Position numbers and translations under genes: made by a program | NCBI GenBank assembly: GCA_903865935.1 | Contig: CAIPLT010000059.1 | Span: 40,001 to 104,000, forward strand | Reading direction: 5' to 3' | From: Caldifarciminota bacterium | GTDB lineage: Bacteria; Hydrothermota; Tepidihabitantia; Tepidihabitantales; CAIPLT01 | DNA length: 64,000 nucleotides | Shown here: positions 24,765 to 33,324 of the stretch, piece by piece | How positions within the stretch are numbered: position 1 is the first letter of the stretch | How the letters are laid out: each line of letters starts with the position of its first letter | Notes under the pieces: model-generated | Seen by the model: only the letters and a program-made list of their open reading frames with translations | Told to the model about the DNA's origin: nothing | Databases searched by the model: none

Positions 24765-26140
24765 TACCCAAGAAAATTGATTTAAAAGAGTGGAGTCGCC
24801 AGTTTCAAAAACTGGACACAGACTTTATCAATCGGTTCTATTATTATAAAAACAATGACTGGGGTAGATATCTATTTCCGCCGGCAACTTTTATGGTTTA
24901 TGGTGCTCGGCAATTAAAACATTTGAAATTTGATAACTCACTCGCTTCGCTTCGGCTGTGGGGATTTAGTTTTGATGAATCAGAAAGATTATTCCGTGCC
25001 AAGCAGAGCAACAAAAAAGTTATTGCGACAATGGGTGACTTGGGAACTGTGCCAATAATTGTTATGGCATTTCCTGATTGCATACCATTCTATCCTGACT
25101 GCACCTGGTGGACACCTTTCTTCAATGAGTCTAATGTGCTGTTGGACCGGGCAAGCGAAATGGGTGTTCCAGAGGCGAGCTGTTTTGTCCGTTCTGCACT
25201 TGCCGCATTTGATAAAAAAGCGTATTTCCCAAAACCGGATTTACTATTTGCTTCAACTGGCGCATCATGTGATGATTATTCCTGTATTATGCAGATGGTA
25301 GAAAATCTCGGATTCGATATCAACTGGCTTGAAATGGTCTATCGAAGACACTCGGCTAAATATTTAGTCAGAGACAAATACAAAACTACCAACCAAGGCT
25401 TAGAGTATCCGGAACGGTTTGAAAATTATCTGGTCACCGAATATAAAAAAGTTTGGGACAAGATGGTTGAATTGACTGGTATAAATGATATTGACTTGCT
25501 CAAAAAAAGCATACAAAAGACCAACCGATTAAGACAATTAGTTGAAAAGATTAAGAAATTAACTTATGAAGCAGAAATCGCACCATTTCCTGCATTAGAA
25601 ATGATGGTGATTGAATTTGGCAATTTATACGGCTATGCGGATATTGATGAGTGGCTTGATATTTGTGAAATGGTTTACGAGACAATTCAGAAACGTGTTA
25701 AAAAAGGTATTGGCGTATTAAAACCCGATGCGATTCCAATTGCCTGGGTAATGCCAACTGCTGACCCGATTTTATTAAATCTGGTTGAAGATTTAGGCGG
25801 ACGAGTTGTGGCAACTGAATATGTGATAAATCAGGCATTAACCGAGATAGAAGAGAACATCTCGCCGTTTAATGCATTAGCGCGGTCATTTCTGAGTGCG
25901 TCTTTGATTGGTTCTACTGAAGAGCGGGTGCGTAGGATTAAAGAACAAGTCGAGCAGGGGAAAATTAAGGGTGTTATTATCACAAATATGCTTGGTGCTT
26001 CGCACTGCGCAATGGAAACAAAACTGATTGAGCAGATGTTAAAAGATGTACCAGTATTGGCAATTGATGTGCCCGCACCCTTGGGAATTACCAAACAACT
26101 GAAAACCAGAATTTCCGCATTTATGGAAACATTAAAATGA
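24749..26140 (+). CDS. 2-hydroxyacyl-CoA dehydratase-family subunit, subunit 2
   Basis: A 463-residue paralogue-type subunit of the same family. Cysteines cluster in 'MAFPDCIPFYPDCTWWTPF', 'PEASCFVRSAL', 'STGASCDDYSCIMQ', and 'MLGASHCAMETKLIEQML' near the C-terminus. In the first three quarters the layout follows BcrB/HgdA proteins. With the 328-residue partner it probably makes a heterodimer carrying one or two Fe-S clusters. Overlap on both sides (16 and 4 bases) shows translational coupling, so a fixed stoichiometry with the following UroD-type enzyme is likely. Confidence 0.83.
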   Translation: MFETIVPKKIDLKEWSRQFQKLDTDFINRFYYYKNNDWGRYLFPPATFMVYGARQLKHLKFDNSLASLRLWGFSFDESERLFRAKQSNKKVIATMGDLGTVPIIVMAFPDCIPFYPDCTWWTPFFNESNVLLDRASEMGVPEASCFVRSALAAFDKKAYFPKPDLLFASTGASCDDYSCIMQMVENLGFDINWLEMVYRRHSAKYLVRDKYKTTNQGLEYPERFENYLVTEYKKVWDKMVELTGINDIDLLKKSIQKTNRLRQLVEKIKKLTYEAEIAPFPALEMMVIEFGNLYGYADIDEWLDICEMVYETIQKRVKKGIGVLKPDAIPIAWVMPTADPILLNLVEDLGGRVVATEYVINQALTEIEENISPFNALARSFLSASLIGSTEERVRRIKEQVEQGKIKGVIITNMLGASHCAMETKLIEQMLKDVPVLAIDVPAPLGITKQLKTRISAFMETLK

Positions 26141-27162
26141 AAGAAATATTAACTCCCCGCGAACGGTTTGGTCTTTTAGTCATCGACGAGAAGCCTGACC
26201 GATGTAATATTATTCCGCTTATCACATCGCATTCCGCAAAAGTTAAAGGCGTGAAATTAAGAGATTATTACACCAATGGCGAGATGATGGCGCGTGCCCA
26301 GATTGCCGCTTATGAAGAATATGGTCATGATGCAATCTCAATATTTTCTGAGGTCGGGATAATCGCGGAGGCAATGGGTTCAGAGTTCGATTATCCGGAA
26401 GACGATTTGCCAGTTTTAAAAAAACCGATTCTTACTGAAACCAACATTGATAATATTCAAATCCCCAATCCCGAAAAAGACAAAAGACTACCCGTGTATC
26501 TTGAAGCGATAGAATATGCTTATCAGGCGCTCGGTGACAAGGTCCCCATTCTTGCTTATGTGCCAGCACCATTCACAACCGGCATGATGTTATCGGAAGC
26601 GGATAAATTTCTGATTCAGACTATCAAAGAGCCTGAATACATTAAAAAAGTTCTGGAGAAATCAGCTGAGGCAGCGATTGAATTCTGTTATCATATTATT
26701 GATGCGGGCGGATTGCCGATTCTGGTTGACCCCTTGGCGTCATCAAGCGTAATCAGTCCTAAGACCTATAAAGAATTTGCCCTGCCTTATGAAAGGGCAG
26801 TCATTGATTTTCTGCATCGGTATGATCTTGATGTAATATTACACATCTGCGGTAATACAACACCGATTTTAGATTTACTGCCCGAAACGCATGCTGACTT
26901 AATTAGTATTGATAGGGTTGACTTAAAAACAGTCTTGGAAAAACTATCAACACGAATGCGGATTATCGGGAATTATGATACGTCAAAATTATTATTTTCA
27001 TCACAGGAAAATATTGCCAATGAAGTGAAAAATATGGTAAAATTAGGAATGAACGCGCCAAAAGGTTATATTGCGTCAAGCGGTTGTGAAGTGCCGACTA
27101 ATGCTCCAAAAGAAAATGTCAAAGCATTTATCAAAGCAGCAAAGGAAGCTAATTATTTATGA
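26137..27162 (+). CDS. second UroD-fold corrinoid methyltransferase (MtaA type)
   Basis: A 341-residue UroD-family TIM-barrel with the zinc motif 'LHICGNT' and the distal 'SSGCEVPTNAPKENV'. 'DAGGLPILVDPLASSSVISP' closely parallels the region in the 21628 gene, so the two are paralogues. Having two such enzymes with one corrinoid protein fits a methyl donor-to-acceptor relay in which each handles one half reaction. It overlaps both neighbours by four bases. Confidence 0.85.
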   Translation: MKEILTPRERFGLLVIDEKPDRCNIIPLITSHSAKVKGVKLRDYYTNGEMMARAQIAAYEEYGHDAISIFSEVGIIAEAMGSEFDYPEDDLPVLKKPILTETNIDNIQIPNPEKDKRLPVYLEAIEYAYQALGDKVPILAYVPAPFTTGMMLSEADKFLIQTIKEPEYIKKVLEKSAEAAIEFCYHIIDAGGLPILVDPLASSSVISPKTYKEFALPYERAVIDFLHRYDLDVILHICGNTTPILDLLPETHADLISIDRVDLKTVLEKLSTRMRIIGNYDTSKLLFSSQENIANEVKNMVKLGMNAPKGYIASSGCEVPTNAPKENVKAFIKAAKEANYL

Positions 27163-27881
27163 TATTAGGATTAGACGTTGGTTCGAGCTACACCAAGGCA
27201 GTATTGTTTAGCGGAAAGATTGAAAAGAAACTTGTAATCAAAACCGCATTCAAACCAAGACAAGTAATTGAACAGGCCAAAACACAATTTTCAGAATATG
27301 ATAAAATTGTCGCAACTGGTTTTGGCAGGGAATTAGTTACTGATGCGGATAAAATTATTACTGAAATCACCGCGTTTGGACGTGGTGCAACTTTTTTCAA
27401 TCAATCAATTCGAACGGTTATTGATATCGGCGGGCAAGACTCAAAAATTATCAAAGTTATTGCTGGTCGTGTTGACCGTTTTGTCATGAATGACCGATGT
27501 GCAGCTGGCACAGGAAACTTTATTGAGAAAATCGCTCAGGCGATGAGCCTGACCTTAGAAGAATTTGGCAATCTGGCAGTAAAGTCTGACCGACCCGAGA
27601 CAATTGATTCATTATGCGTTGTTATGGCAGAAAGCGAGATTCTCAGCCTGGTCGGACATGGCAAAAGAAGTGAAGATATCGCAGCCGGCGTATGCGACTC
27701 ACTGATTCGCAGGATTTCTGGCATTGGCTCACAGATTGGTATTGAAGAACCGATACTTTTCTGCGGCGGAGGAGCGTTAAATCCCGGGCTGGTAAAATCA
27801 ATGAGACGTATTTTAGGAGAAGTCATAATTCCTCAAGACCCGCAATTTATCGGCGCCATCGGTGCCGCGCTGTCAATTTAA
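27159..27881 (+). CDS. ATP-dependent activase of the dehydratase/double-cubane family (HgdC type)
   Basis: A 240-residue acetate/sugar-kinase-fold ATPase: 'LGLDVGSSYTKAVLF', 'VIDIGGQDSKIIKV' and 'FCGGGALNPGLV'. The two cysteines that hold the bridging [4Fe-4S] cluster between subunits are present in 'MNDRCAAGTGNF' and 'DSLCVVMAESE'. HgdC-type dimers couple ATP hydrolysis to injection of low-potential electrons into partner clusters, here most likely the 23778/24749 pair. It is the last gene of the cluster. Confidence 0.92.
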   Translation: MILGLDVGSSYTKAVLFSGKIEKKLVIKTAFKPRQVIEQAKTQFSEYDKIVATGFGRELVTDADKIITEITAFGRGATFFNQSIRTVIDIGGQDSKIIKVIAGRVDRFVMNDRCAAGTGNFIEKIAQAMSLTLEEFGNLAVKSDRPETIDSLCVVMAESEILSLVGHGKRSEDIAAGVCDSLIRRISGIGSQIGIEEPILFCGGGALNPGLVKSMRRILGEVIIPQDPQFIGAIGAALSI

Positions 27882-27884
27882 AAT

Positions 27885-28044
27885 ACCGAGAACACAAATA
27901 ACACTAATAAACGAATGGCACTAATAATTACTTATGGTTTAAAGCACAAAAACATCTTTTATTCGTGACATTAGTCAATTCGTGGCATTCGTGTTCAAAA
28001 AATCCATTAGTAACAGTCTGTCATTCTGAATTTAATTCAGAATC
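27885..28044. repeat. dispersed intergenic repeats
   Basis: 27885-27997 contains divided copies of the CACTAATAAACGAAT / TAGTCAATTCGTGGCATTCGTGTTC type. 28019-28044 starts TGTCATTCTGAA and contains AATTCAGAATC, a truncated copy of the 55-base palindrome seen at 38621-38675. 28045-28104 shows nothing further. Confidence 0.55.
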
Positions 28045-28104
28045 TTTCGTATACAAAATTACTCTTGATTATAAATAAATAAAGCATATGATTGGATATA
28101 AGTT

Positions 28105-28305
28105 ATGGCACAAAAACATAAAACCCACATTCTCAAGGTAAAAAATCACGCCCCCAAAAAAGAACTGCAGTTCGAGATTGATTATCAACAGTCTTTGACA
28201 TTAAAACAAAGATTTGAGATGATGCTTAAAAAGTCAAACCAGCAAAAGGAGATGTTACTAAAAAATGGACATCGAAAGCCTTTTGAGGTTATTAAAAGAA
28301 AATAA
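28105..28305 (+). CDS. small basic protein paired with a nucleotidyltransferase-like gene
   Basis: A 66-residue Lys-rich, helical-looking protein with no membrane segment. I do not recognise it. It overlaps the following nucleotidyltransferase-like gene by 41 bases in another frame, an arrangement common in toxin-antitoxin pairs. Its size, charge and position would fit an antitoxin or regulator, but that is inference only. It lies at the left edge of the accessory region. Confidence 0.6.
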   Translation: MAQKHKTHILKVKNHAPKKELQFEIDYQQSLTLKQRFEMMLKKSNQQKEMLLKNGHRKPFEVIKRK

Positions 28306-28717
28306 GGTTCGCTTTGTAATTATCGGCGCGACGGCTTTCCCGGTTTATGGATATGGCCGGGCAACACTCGGCACCGATATTTTTATTGAGCCGACCAAAA
28401 CCAATGCGGCTCGTTGTCTTAAAGCCCTGGCAAAGTTTGGTTATGATATATCCGATATAACAATCGAAGAACTGCTCTCTAAAAAAATCCTGATACGACA
28501 ATGCTTAGTGGAAACCGACATTCATCCGTTTGTCACCGGCATAAAATTTAAAGAGGTTTGGAAAAATAAAGTAAAAGCCGAACTCGAAGGAGTTGTGGTC
28601 TATTTTGCCAGTTTAGAAGATTTAATTAAGATGAAAAAAGCAGTCAAAAGGCAAAAAGACAAAGAAGACCTTAAAATATTATTGGAATTAAAGAAAAGAA
28701 GAACAGCTAAGTCTTAA
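28265..28717 (+). CDS. nucleotidyltransferase-fold protein, catalytic site degenerate (AbiEii/MNT-like)
   Basis: A 150-residue protein of the minimal nucleotidyltransferase type: 'FVIIGATAFPVYGYGRATLGTDIFI' layout has the GxxA...R...TD signature. The family normally has DID or DxD. Here it reads D-I-F, so one metal-binding Asp is missing, while the third acidic residue may be in 'VETDIHPF'. A C-terminal 'ASLEDLIKMKKAVKRQKDKEDL' is typical of AbiEii/AbiGii-like proteins. Either it is an inactive or altered relative or it acts in complex with another enzyme. It pairs with the overlapping 66-residue gene. Confidence 0.72.
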   Translation: MDIESLLRLLKENKVRFVIIGATAFPVYGYGRATLGTDIFIEPTKTNAARCLKALAKFGYDISDITIEELLSKKILIRQCLVETDIHPFVTGIKFKEVWKNKVKAELEGVVVYFASLEDLIKMKKAVKRQKDKEDLKILLELKKRRTAKS

Positions 28718-29020
28718 CCGCAGAAAACACAGAGAATTTTTACCACGAATAAACACTAATCAACACGAATTTAACCGCTGAATACACTGAAAACACAGAA
28801 ATTACTAATCCATAGATGGATACGGATTATCACTCTCACTCCATTATTATCTTGTTCCATTTGTTATTGATATAACTACCCCAAAATAGTCATTCACCTT
28901 CACAATTAATGTTTTTTGGTCATTTTGTATCCAAAATCATGGTATAAATATATTGAAGGGTATTCTTCTTTATAGCTATTACCGGAAATAGCTATCTTAC
29001 ACATATCAGGAGGTGTTTTT
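28718..29020. other. intergenic region with repeat and perfect hairpin
   Basis: 28717-28802 is a dispersed repeat (AACCGCAGAAAACACAG, TTTACCACGAATAAACAC). 28973-28980 TAGCTATT pairs with 28987-28994 AATAGCTA around ACCGGA, 27 bases before the next start codon. It could be an operator or an mRNA hairpin in the leader of the following gene group. AGGAGG at 29008 is a strong ribosome site. Confidence 0.5.
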
Positions 29021-29197
29021 ATGGACCAACAACCAAACCAAAAACAACCTATAAACAAACTCTTCAACCCCCATTATCTCTTCGATTTTGCCGATATCGT
29101 CCTGGAAGGCATCAAAGCCGCGCTCTACTATCTCTGGATCGCCTACACCAGGAAAATTGAGAAAGAAATCTTTCAAAACAAATCCAAAAAGAAGTAA
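29021..29197 (+). CDS. small protein of unknown function, first of an accessory group
   Basis: A 58-residue protein, Gln/Lys-rich at both ends with an amphipathic aromatic centre ('ALYYLWIAYTRKIEKEI'), possibly a peripheral membrane helix. It has a strong AGGAGG ribosome site and starts a run of five same-strand genes (29021-31682) separated by only 9-32 bases. Not recognised. Confidence 0.6.
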   Translation: MDQQPNQKQPINKLFNPHYLFDFADIVLEGIKAALYYLWIAYTRKIEKEIFQNKSKKK

Positions 29198-29218
29198 AAA
29201 TAAGAAAGGAGCATAATT

Positions 29219-29599
29219 ATGCCAAAACTAACCATAGATGAGTTAAATCAAAAACTAGCCGGTTTTGTCGGTACCATCAACTGGTATCGCCACTGGACCA
29301 ATTTATTAGCCTACACTGACGGTGTAAAAACCTTAGCCGAGGCGGTTGGCGCTTTCTGGCTGATTGACGCAATCGCATCCTGGCAATTCAAACCCAAGGT
29401 AGCCCAATGTGATTTCCAGGTCTGGACCTTAAAGGCATATAATGACCAGACCGCTACTTTGCAAATGCAGGAGGATTCGGGCTTACAACCGGTCATAACA
29501 CAGGATATCGTTTATACCGACTTCCCTGTTGGCGCATTCACCCTATGGGTTGAAGGTAGCGGCCGTGAACGGGTCTTATTACTCCCCTCAGAGCATTAA
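29219..29599 (+). CDS. DUF6876-like small protein
   Basis: A 126-residue acidic-to-neutral protein. 'GTINWYRHWTNLLAYTDGVKTLAEAVGAFWLIDAI' and 'WTLKAYNDQTATLQMQED' resemble the small DUF6876-type family often found on plasmids, phages and integrative elements. The family name is a recollection of sequence pattern, not a search result. No catalytic motif is known. GAAAGGAG lies before the ATG. Its presence hints that the group came from a mobile element. Confidence 0.6.
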   Translation: MPKLTIDELNQKLAGFVGTINWYRHWTNLLAYTDGVKTLAEAVGAFWLIDAIASWQFKPKVAQCDFQVWTLKAYNDQTATLQMQEDSGLQPVITQDIVYTDFPVGAFTLWVEGSGRERVLLLPSEH

Positions 29600-29608
29600 G
29601 GAGCAGGT

Positions 29609-29770
29609 ATGAAAATCGAGATAAACTCAAATAAAGGTAAAATGTCTTTAGAAGTGCCGGACGAAGAGATAAAAAAGAGCAGTGAGAAAATCACTAGCTT
29701 CCTGCAAAAGAAGCTGGGCCTTAAGAAAGCCAAAGACCTGGTCAAACCCAATACACCCGCTAATAAATAG
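29609..29770 (+). CDS. small charged protein of unknown function
   Basis: A 53-residue Lys/Glu-rich protein preceded by AAGGAG with good spacing. 'LEVPDEEIKKSSEKITSFL' suggests an amphipathic helix. It sits 9 bases after the preceding gene, in the same run. Not recognised. Its shortness makes independent support weak, but the spacing and ribosome site favour a real gene. Confidence 0.5.
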   Translation: MKIEINSNKGKMSLEVPDEEIKKSSEKITSFLQKKLGLKKAKDLVKPNTPANK

Positions 29771-29802
29771 TCTTTCCTGATTAATAAGACAAGGAGTAAA
29801 AC

Positions 29803-30369
29803 ATGCATGCAATACTTTATGTATTATGTCCAAAAGATGGTATTACTGACAGTAAATCAGCCAGAGGTCATGTATTTCATTGGTTATCGGATAACGGGTT
29901 TACTGAAAACTCGGGTCTGTTTCAGCATTATTATGCTGACTGGTTTGTAATTGGAGGACGGTGGTCCGGTGAATTGACCTCAAACCAGCTGGACCAGGAG
30001 AAGATCAAAGCGCTCAACAAAGAATTTGAAGAGAAATACGGCTTCTGGATTAATAAAGAGATCACCGAAGAGATAAGAAGAGAGCAATACCAGGAAATAA
30101 CCCTAAAGTATTTCCCTGATTATCACGGATTACCCTGGGCATTCCGGGACTCATACAAGGAAAACGGTTATGAAGACGATGCTCAGATCGTAAACCAGCT
30201 GCTCTTTGATCGAGTCATCAAAGACCACCTGATAGACGAGATCAGCCAGGAAAAGCTCTGGAATGGCGGAGCGGTCATTACAACTGATATGGCTGACAAA
30301 GAACTAATTAATCAACCCGAATCTTTTGTAGGAAAATACTGGATCGTAGTGGTTGACTTTCATTTTTAA
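29803..30369 (+). CDS. hypothetical protein of the accessory group
   Basis: A 188-residue soluble protein, rich in aromatic residues ('HYYADWFVIGGRWSGEL', 'YFPDYHGLPWAFRDSY'). No membrane segment or known catalytic motif. The 'WFVIGGRWSG' element recalls proteins found beside DUF6876-type genes on mobile elements, but I cannot name a family. AAGGAG precedes the ATG. The next start follows after 14 bases. Confidence 0.68.
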   Translation: MHAILYVLCPKDGITDSKSARGHVFHWLSDNGFTENSGLFQHYYADWFVIGGRWSGELTSNQLDQEKIKALNKEFEEKYGFWINKEITEEIRREQYQEITLKYFPDYHGLPWAFRDSYKENGYEDDAQIVNQLLFDRVIKDHLIDEISQEKLWNGGAVITTDMADKELINQPESFVGKYWIVVVDFHF

Positions 30370-30383
30370 TGATTGGAGGAATC

Positions 30384-31682
30384 ATGGAAACAGTAACAGC
30401 AGCGCAAGAATTAGTAAGAAATACCTTGCCGATGCCAATAACTGAGTCGCCGATTGAGATAAAACCGCTAAATCTCATCGACCGCATCATTGACGCATTT
30501 AATAAGAAACAAAGCTATCTGACTTATCATCTAATGCGCAAACTGACAGCAGATGAATATAAAAACCTGCCGGACATTACCCTTCATCAACAAACAGGCG
30601 ACTATACCTGGGAAGTAAAACTTTCCAACTTAATCCTGGAACGTAATGTATTCACATCCGGAATAGTCCAGGTAATGGACAAAAAGAATGAAGATCCAAT
30701 ACTATATGGATATGAGGATAAACAGACCTATGTATTAGCGCCTATTAATAGCTATAAACCCACTGATATCATAAGAAACTTCTTCTATGCCAAAGAACGT
30801 GACCATGGTAACTTTGGAAGACCTTATTCTGGCGGACATCAAGTAAAAGGATGTGGCCGCCGGATTTGCTTTGACGGAGATACACTATACTCTTACGGTC
30901 AGGATATCTCCCATAAGGTAAAGAATGGCTTCATTATAAACGGCGATGTATCCACGCCAACCACCAATAGTGATATAAACTACTCATTTCACATTGCCCC
31001 GCTTGGATCACCGATCATCCCGTTCAGTGTATTAGAGCAAGCTCTAATCAAAGAATATCAGCAGCTGGTACTGATTCAGGCATCATCCGACTGGTATGAA
31101 GAAACCAAGGATTCCAAAGGAGAAGATAAATACATCCATCATTTGGGAGAAACCCTGTTTAAGTATGATAACCGTTATTTCTTAAGCACGCTCGAGGCAA
31201 GACGCTATCACCAGCATCATTATCTGCTTGAATTAAAAGAGCCGGCAAAGACGATTGAACAAGCCAAAGAGCAGGCAAGCGGTTTAAACAATGAAGGGTG
31301 GTTACGATATCAAGCCGGCGAGATCAAACGACAGGGAGAATACTTATTTGTCCCGGTTAATATCAAAGAGTACACTGATAAGACTCTATTCAAGGTCAAG
31401 GACTATATCGAAAAGAACAGCTTCAAGCAAATCTACCATACCCCGGGAAGCTTCCCAATCCATGAAACCACTAAACCAATGCTTGAATTAGGTAATATCT
31501 TCAAACAGCCGAATGGCAATCCCCATTATCCGAGAGATCTAATACGTCTGAACGGCGATGTATTTGTCCGAGGCACAGTAAGACATCCGGAGCATGGCAT
31601 GCTCAGACTTGGAGAGCAGTGGCATTTAGCCCAACTTAATTATATCAAGCGGGCATATCAACCGAACGGACGAGTTGATTGA
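30384..31682 (+). CDS. large hypothetical protein closing the accessory group
   Basis: A 432-residue soluble protein. GGAGG and the spacing support the ATG at 30384 over an upstream alternative at 30369. Recognisable blocks include 'GRPYSGGHQVKGCGRRICFD' and 'LGETLFKYDNRYFLSTLE', and a late 'FVRGTVRHPEHGMLRLGEQWH'. The repetition of a short beta-rich unit ('ILYGYEDKQTYVLAPI', 'RYHQHHYLLELKEP') suggests a duplicated domain. No nuclease or ATPase signature was seen. Followed by a strong terminator. Confidence 0.7.
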   Translation: METVTAAQELVRNTLPMPITESPIEIKPLNLIDRIIDAFNKKQSYLTYHLMRKLTADEYKNLPDITLHQQTGDYTWEVKLSNLILERNVFTSGIVQVMDKKNEDPILYGYEDKQTYVLAPINSYKPTDIIRNFFYAKERDHGNFGRPYSGGHQVKGCGRRICFDGDTLYSYGQDISHKVKNGFIINGDVSTPTTNSDINYSFHIAPLGSPIIPFSVLEQALIKEYQQLVLIQASSDWYEETKDSKGEDKYIHHLGETLFKYDNRYFLSTLEARRYHQHHYLLELKEPAKTIEQAKEQASGLNNEGWLRYQAGEIKRQGEYLFVPVNIKEYTDKTLFKVKDYIEKNSFKQIYHTPGSFPIHETTKPMLELGNIFKQPNGNPHYPRDLIRLNGDVFVRGTVRHPEHGMLRLGEQWHLAQLNYIKRAYQPNGRVD

Positions 31683-31712
31683 TATTGCATCGCTAATTAT
31701 CTCCATTTAAAT

Positions 31713-31747
31713 ATCGGGGAGACCTAAAGTCTCCCCGATTATATTTA
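31713..31747 (+). terminator. strong intrinsic terminator of the accessory group
   Basis: A perfect 11-base stem, ATCGGGGAGAC (31713-31723) with GTCTCCCCGAT (31729-31739), followed by TATATTT. It closes the 29021-31682 transcript. Confidence 0.88.
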
Positions 31748-31790
31748 AGGGAAGTTTAAAGCGCTAAGATAGGCCTACACATTGATTCCC

Positions 31791-31860
31791 TTAGGTGTAA
31801 ATTGGGTCAATGCCCCCAAAATGGGCGCCATCGACGCACCTGGTTGGGGGCATGCAGATA
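31791..31860. other. GC-rich inverted repeat, candidate RNA or element end
   Basis: ATGCCCCCAA (31810-31819) pairs with TTGGGGGCAT (31844-31853). Inside are GGGCGCCATCGACGC, and an outer AGGTG (about 31793) could pair with CACCT (about 31837) in a pseudoknot. The block is a GC island in AT-rich DNA. 31861-32535 after it is AT-rich and holds no convincing gene: a 61-codon frame at 32087 has no ribosome site or protein-like composition. Confidence 0.4.
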
Positions 31861-32535
31861 CCATGGTAGATACGCAACTTGATATTTTTATTTTTTTTGG
31901 TTTTACTTTACAATGGTGGACAAAAATAGTCTTTACATGGCAAATGAGGCATAAATGAAATTTTATTTAATTGTTTAATGTATACTATAACAGAACAACA
32001 AATAAAGTTTCTAATACGAAGTTAAATAATATGTTTAATCGAGAATTAATCAAGACTATACGGGGTTTTTAAGAATAGCTTTAGCGATGGTATTAAATAT
32101 GGTTTCAAGAATGGCTTTAAAGAGAAGTCTATTTATGGCTTACAACAGGCAACAAAGTTTTCCATTAGAAAAAATTGAATACTTAGTTGTCGTACCCATA
32201 AATTTCCTTGAAAATGAATATATTTTAATAAAAAAATTACCTTCGATGTTTGCAACAAGGTTATTTTCATAAATGCACACTTTGGATTTATTATAGCATA
32301 GTATAAAACAGTAAGTAGTGGAAAAAAATTTATGCAATAGTTTAGTGCGGGATGCTTGAGAGTATATTACAAAATTAAACTTGACAATCGCGTTGTTTTT
32401 ATTAATATTTTGCTATGCCATCGTTTTACATTAAGAACAACCTGTATCATGTGGAATTACCAAGAAACGTTAATAATGTTAGCGCTGGTAACTTTTGAAA
32501 TTGTATTATGCTTCTTAAAGCAGTTCTAAAAAAAG

Positions 32536-33324
32536 ATGTGTCCTAATGTAATTTTTAAGAGTGAACGAGTAAAGAGATTGCCGTCATCAAAAACTTATAC
32601 TACTAAGACAATTTACAACTCTCATGTTTTACACAGAGCATACCGCATATCTAAGAATTATAAAAAAGGGAGAAAAAGACGGCTTAAAAAAGGCATCCTG
32701 CTCGCAATAGAAGGACTTGACGGATCGGGAAAAACAACGCAAGCAAAACTTCTTTATACTCTTTTATCGCAAGAAGGTTACAATGTTTGTTATTTAAAAG
32801 AGCCGACAGACGGTAAATGGGGAAAGAAGATAAAAAAAATATCTCAATCAAAAAAGCGCGTTATATCGCGCGAAGGAATACAAAAGGAATTTGAATTATT
32901 TCTTAAAGATAGAAAATTTGATGTAGAAAATAATATTAAACCCAATATTAACAAACACGCTATAGTAATATTAGACAGGTACTACTATTCTTCTATTGCA
33001 TATCAAGGTAGTCTTGGATATATCGCAGCCGAAGAAATTAAAAAAGAAAACGAAAAAATTGCACCCCGTCCTAATATTGTATTTATATTGGATATACCTC
33101 CTGTTATTTCAACTACTCGCATTCATACCGATGGGGAAAATGGTGTTCGAAATGGCTTTTCTTCTTTCGAAAGCGAGAAAAATCTTGAGCGTGTTCGTGA
33201 AGCTTTTTTACATCTCAGAGATCCAATTGTTCATATGATAGATGGGACACGAACACGAGGAGCCATTTTAGACGCTATTTTTAATGTCGTGATTAGTATT
33301 GCGCAATCGCTTGAGGTCCATTGA
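32536..33324 (+). CDS. thymidylate kinase-like P-loop kinase
   Basis: A 262-residue protein. After a basic N-terminal extension of about 54 residues comes the kinase core: P-loop 'AIEGLDGSGKTTQAKLL', then 'LKEPTDGKWG', the DR(Y/H) motif 'ILDRYYYSSIAYQ' and 'NIVFILDIPP'. The fold and motifs are those of dTMP kinases, but the lid region and N-terminus differ from the housekeeping enzyme, suggesting an accessory nucleotide kinase. The start is uncertain and no ribosome site is seen. Its stop overlaps the next start by four bases, and an HD-domain gene follows. Confidence 0.8.
   Translation: MCPNVIFKSERVKRLPSSKTYTTKTIYNSHVLHRAYRISKNYKKGRKRRLKKGILLAIEGLDGSGKTTQAKLLYTLLSQEGYNVCYLKEPTDGKWGKKIKKISQSKKRVISREGIQKEFELFLKDRKFDVENNIKPNINKHAIVILDRYYYSSIAYQGSLGYIAAEEIKKENEKIAPRPNIVFILDIPPVISTTRIHTDGENGVRNGFSSFESEKNLERVREAFLHLRDPIVHMIDGTRTRGAILDAIFNVVISIAQSLEVH

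Noticed and set aside
32087..32337. Small frames on both strands in the 31.9-32.5 kb gap
   Set aside because: No ribosome site, no promoter, biased AT-rich codons; treated as chance frames.
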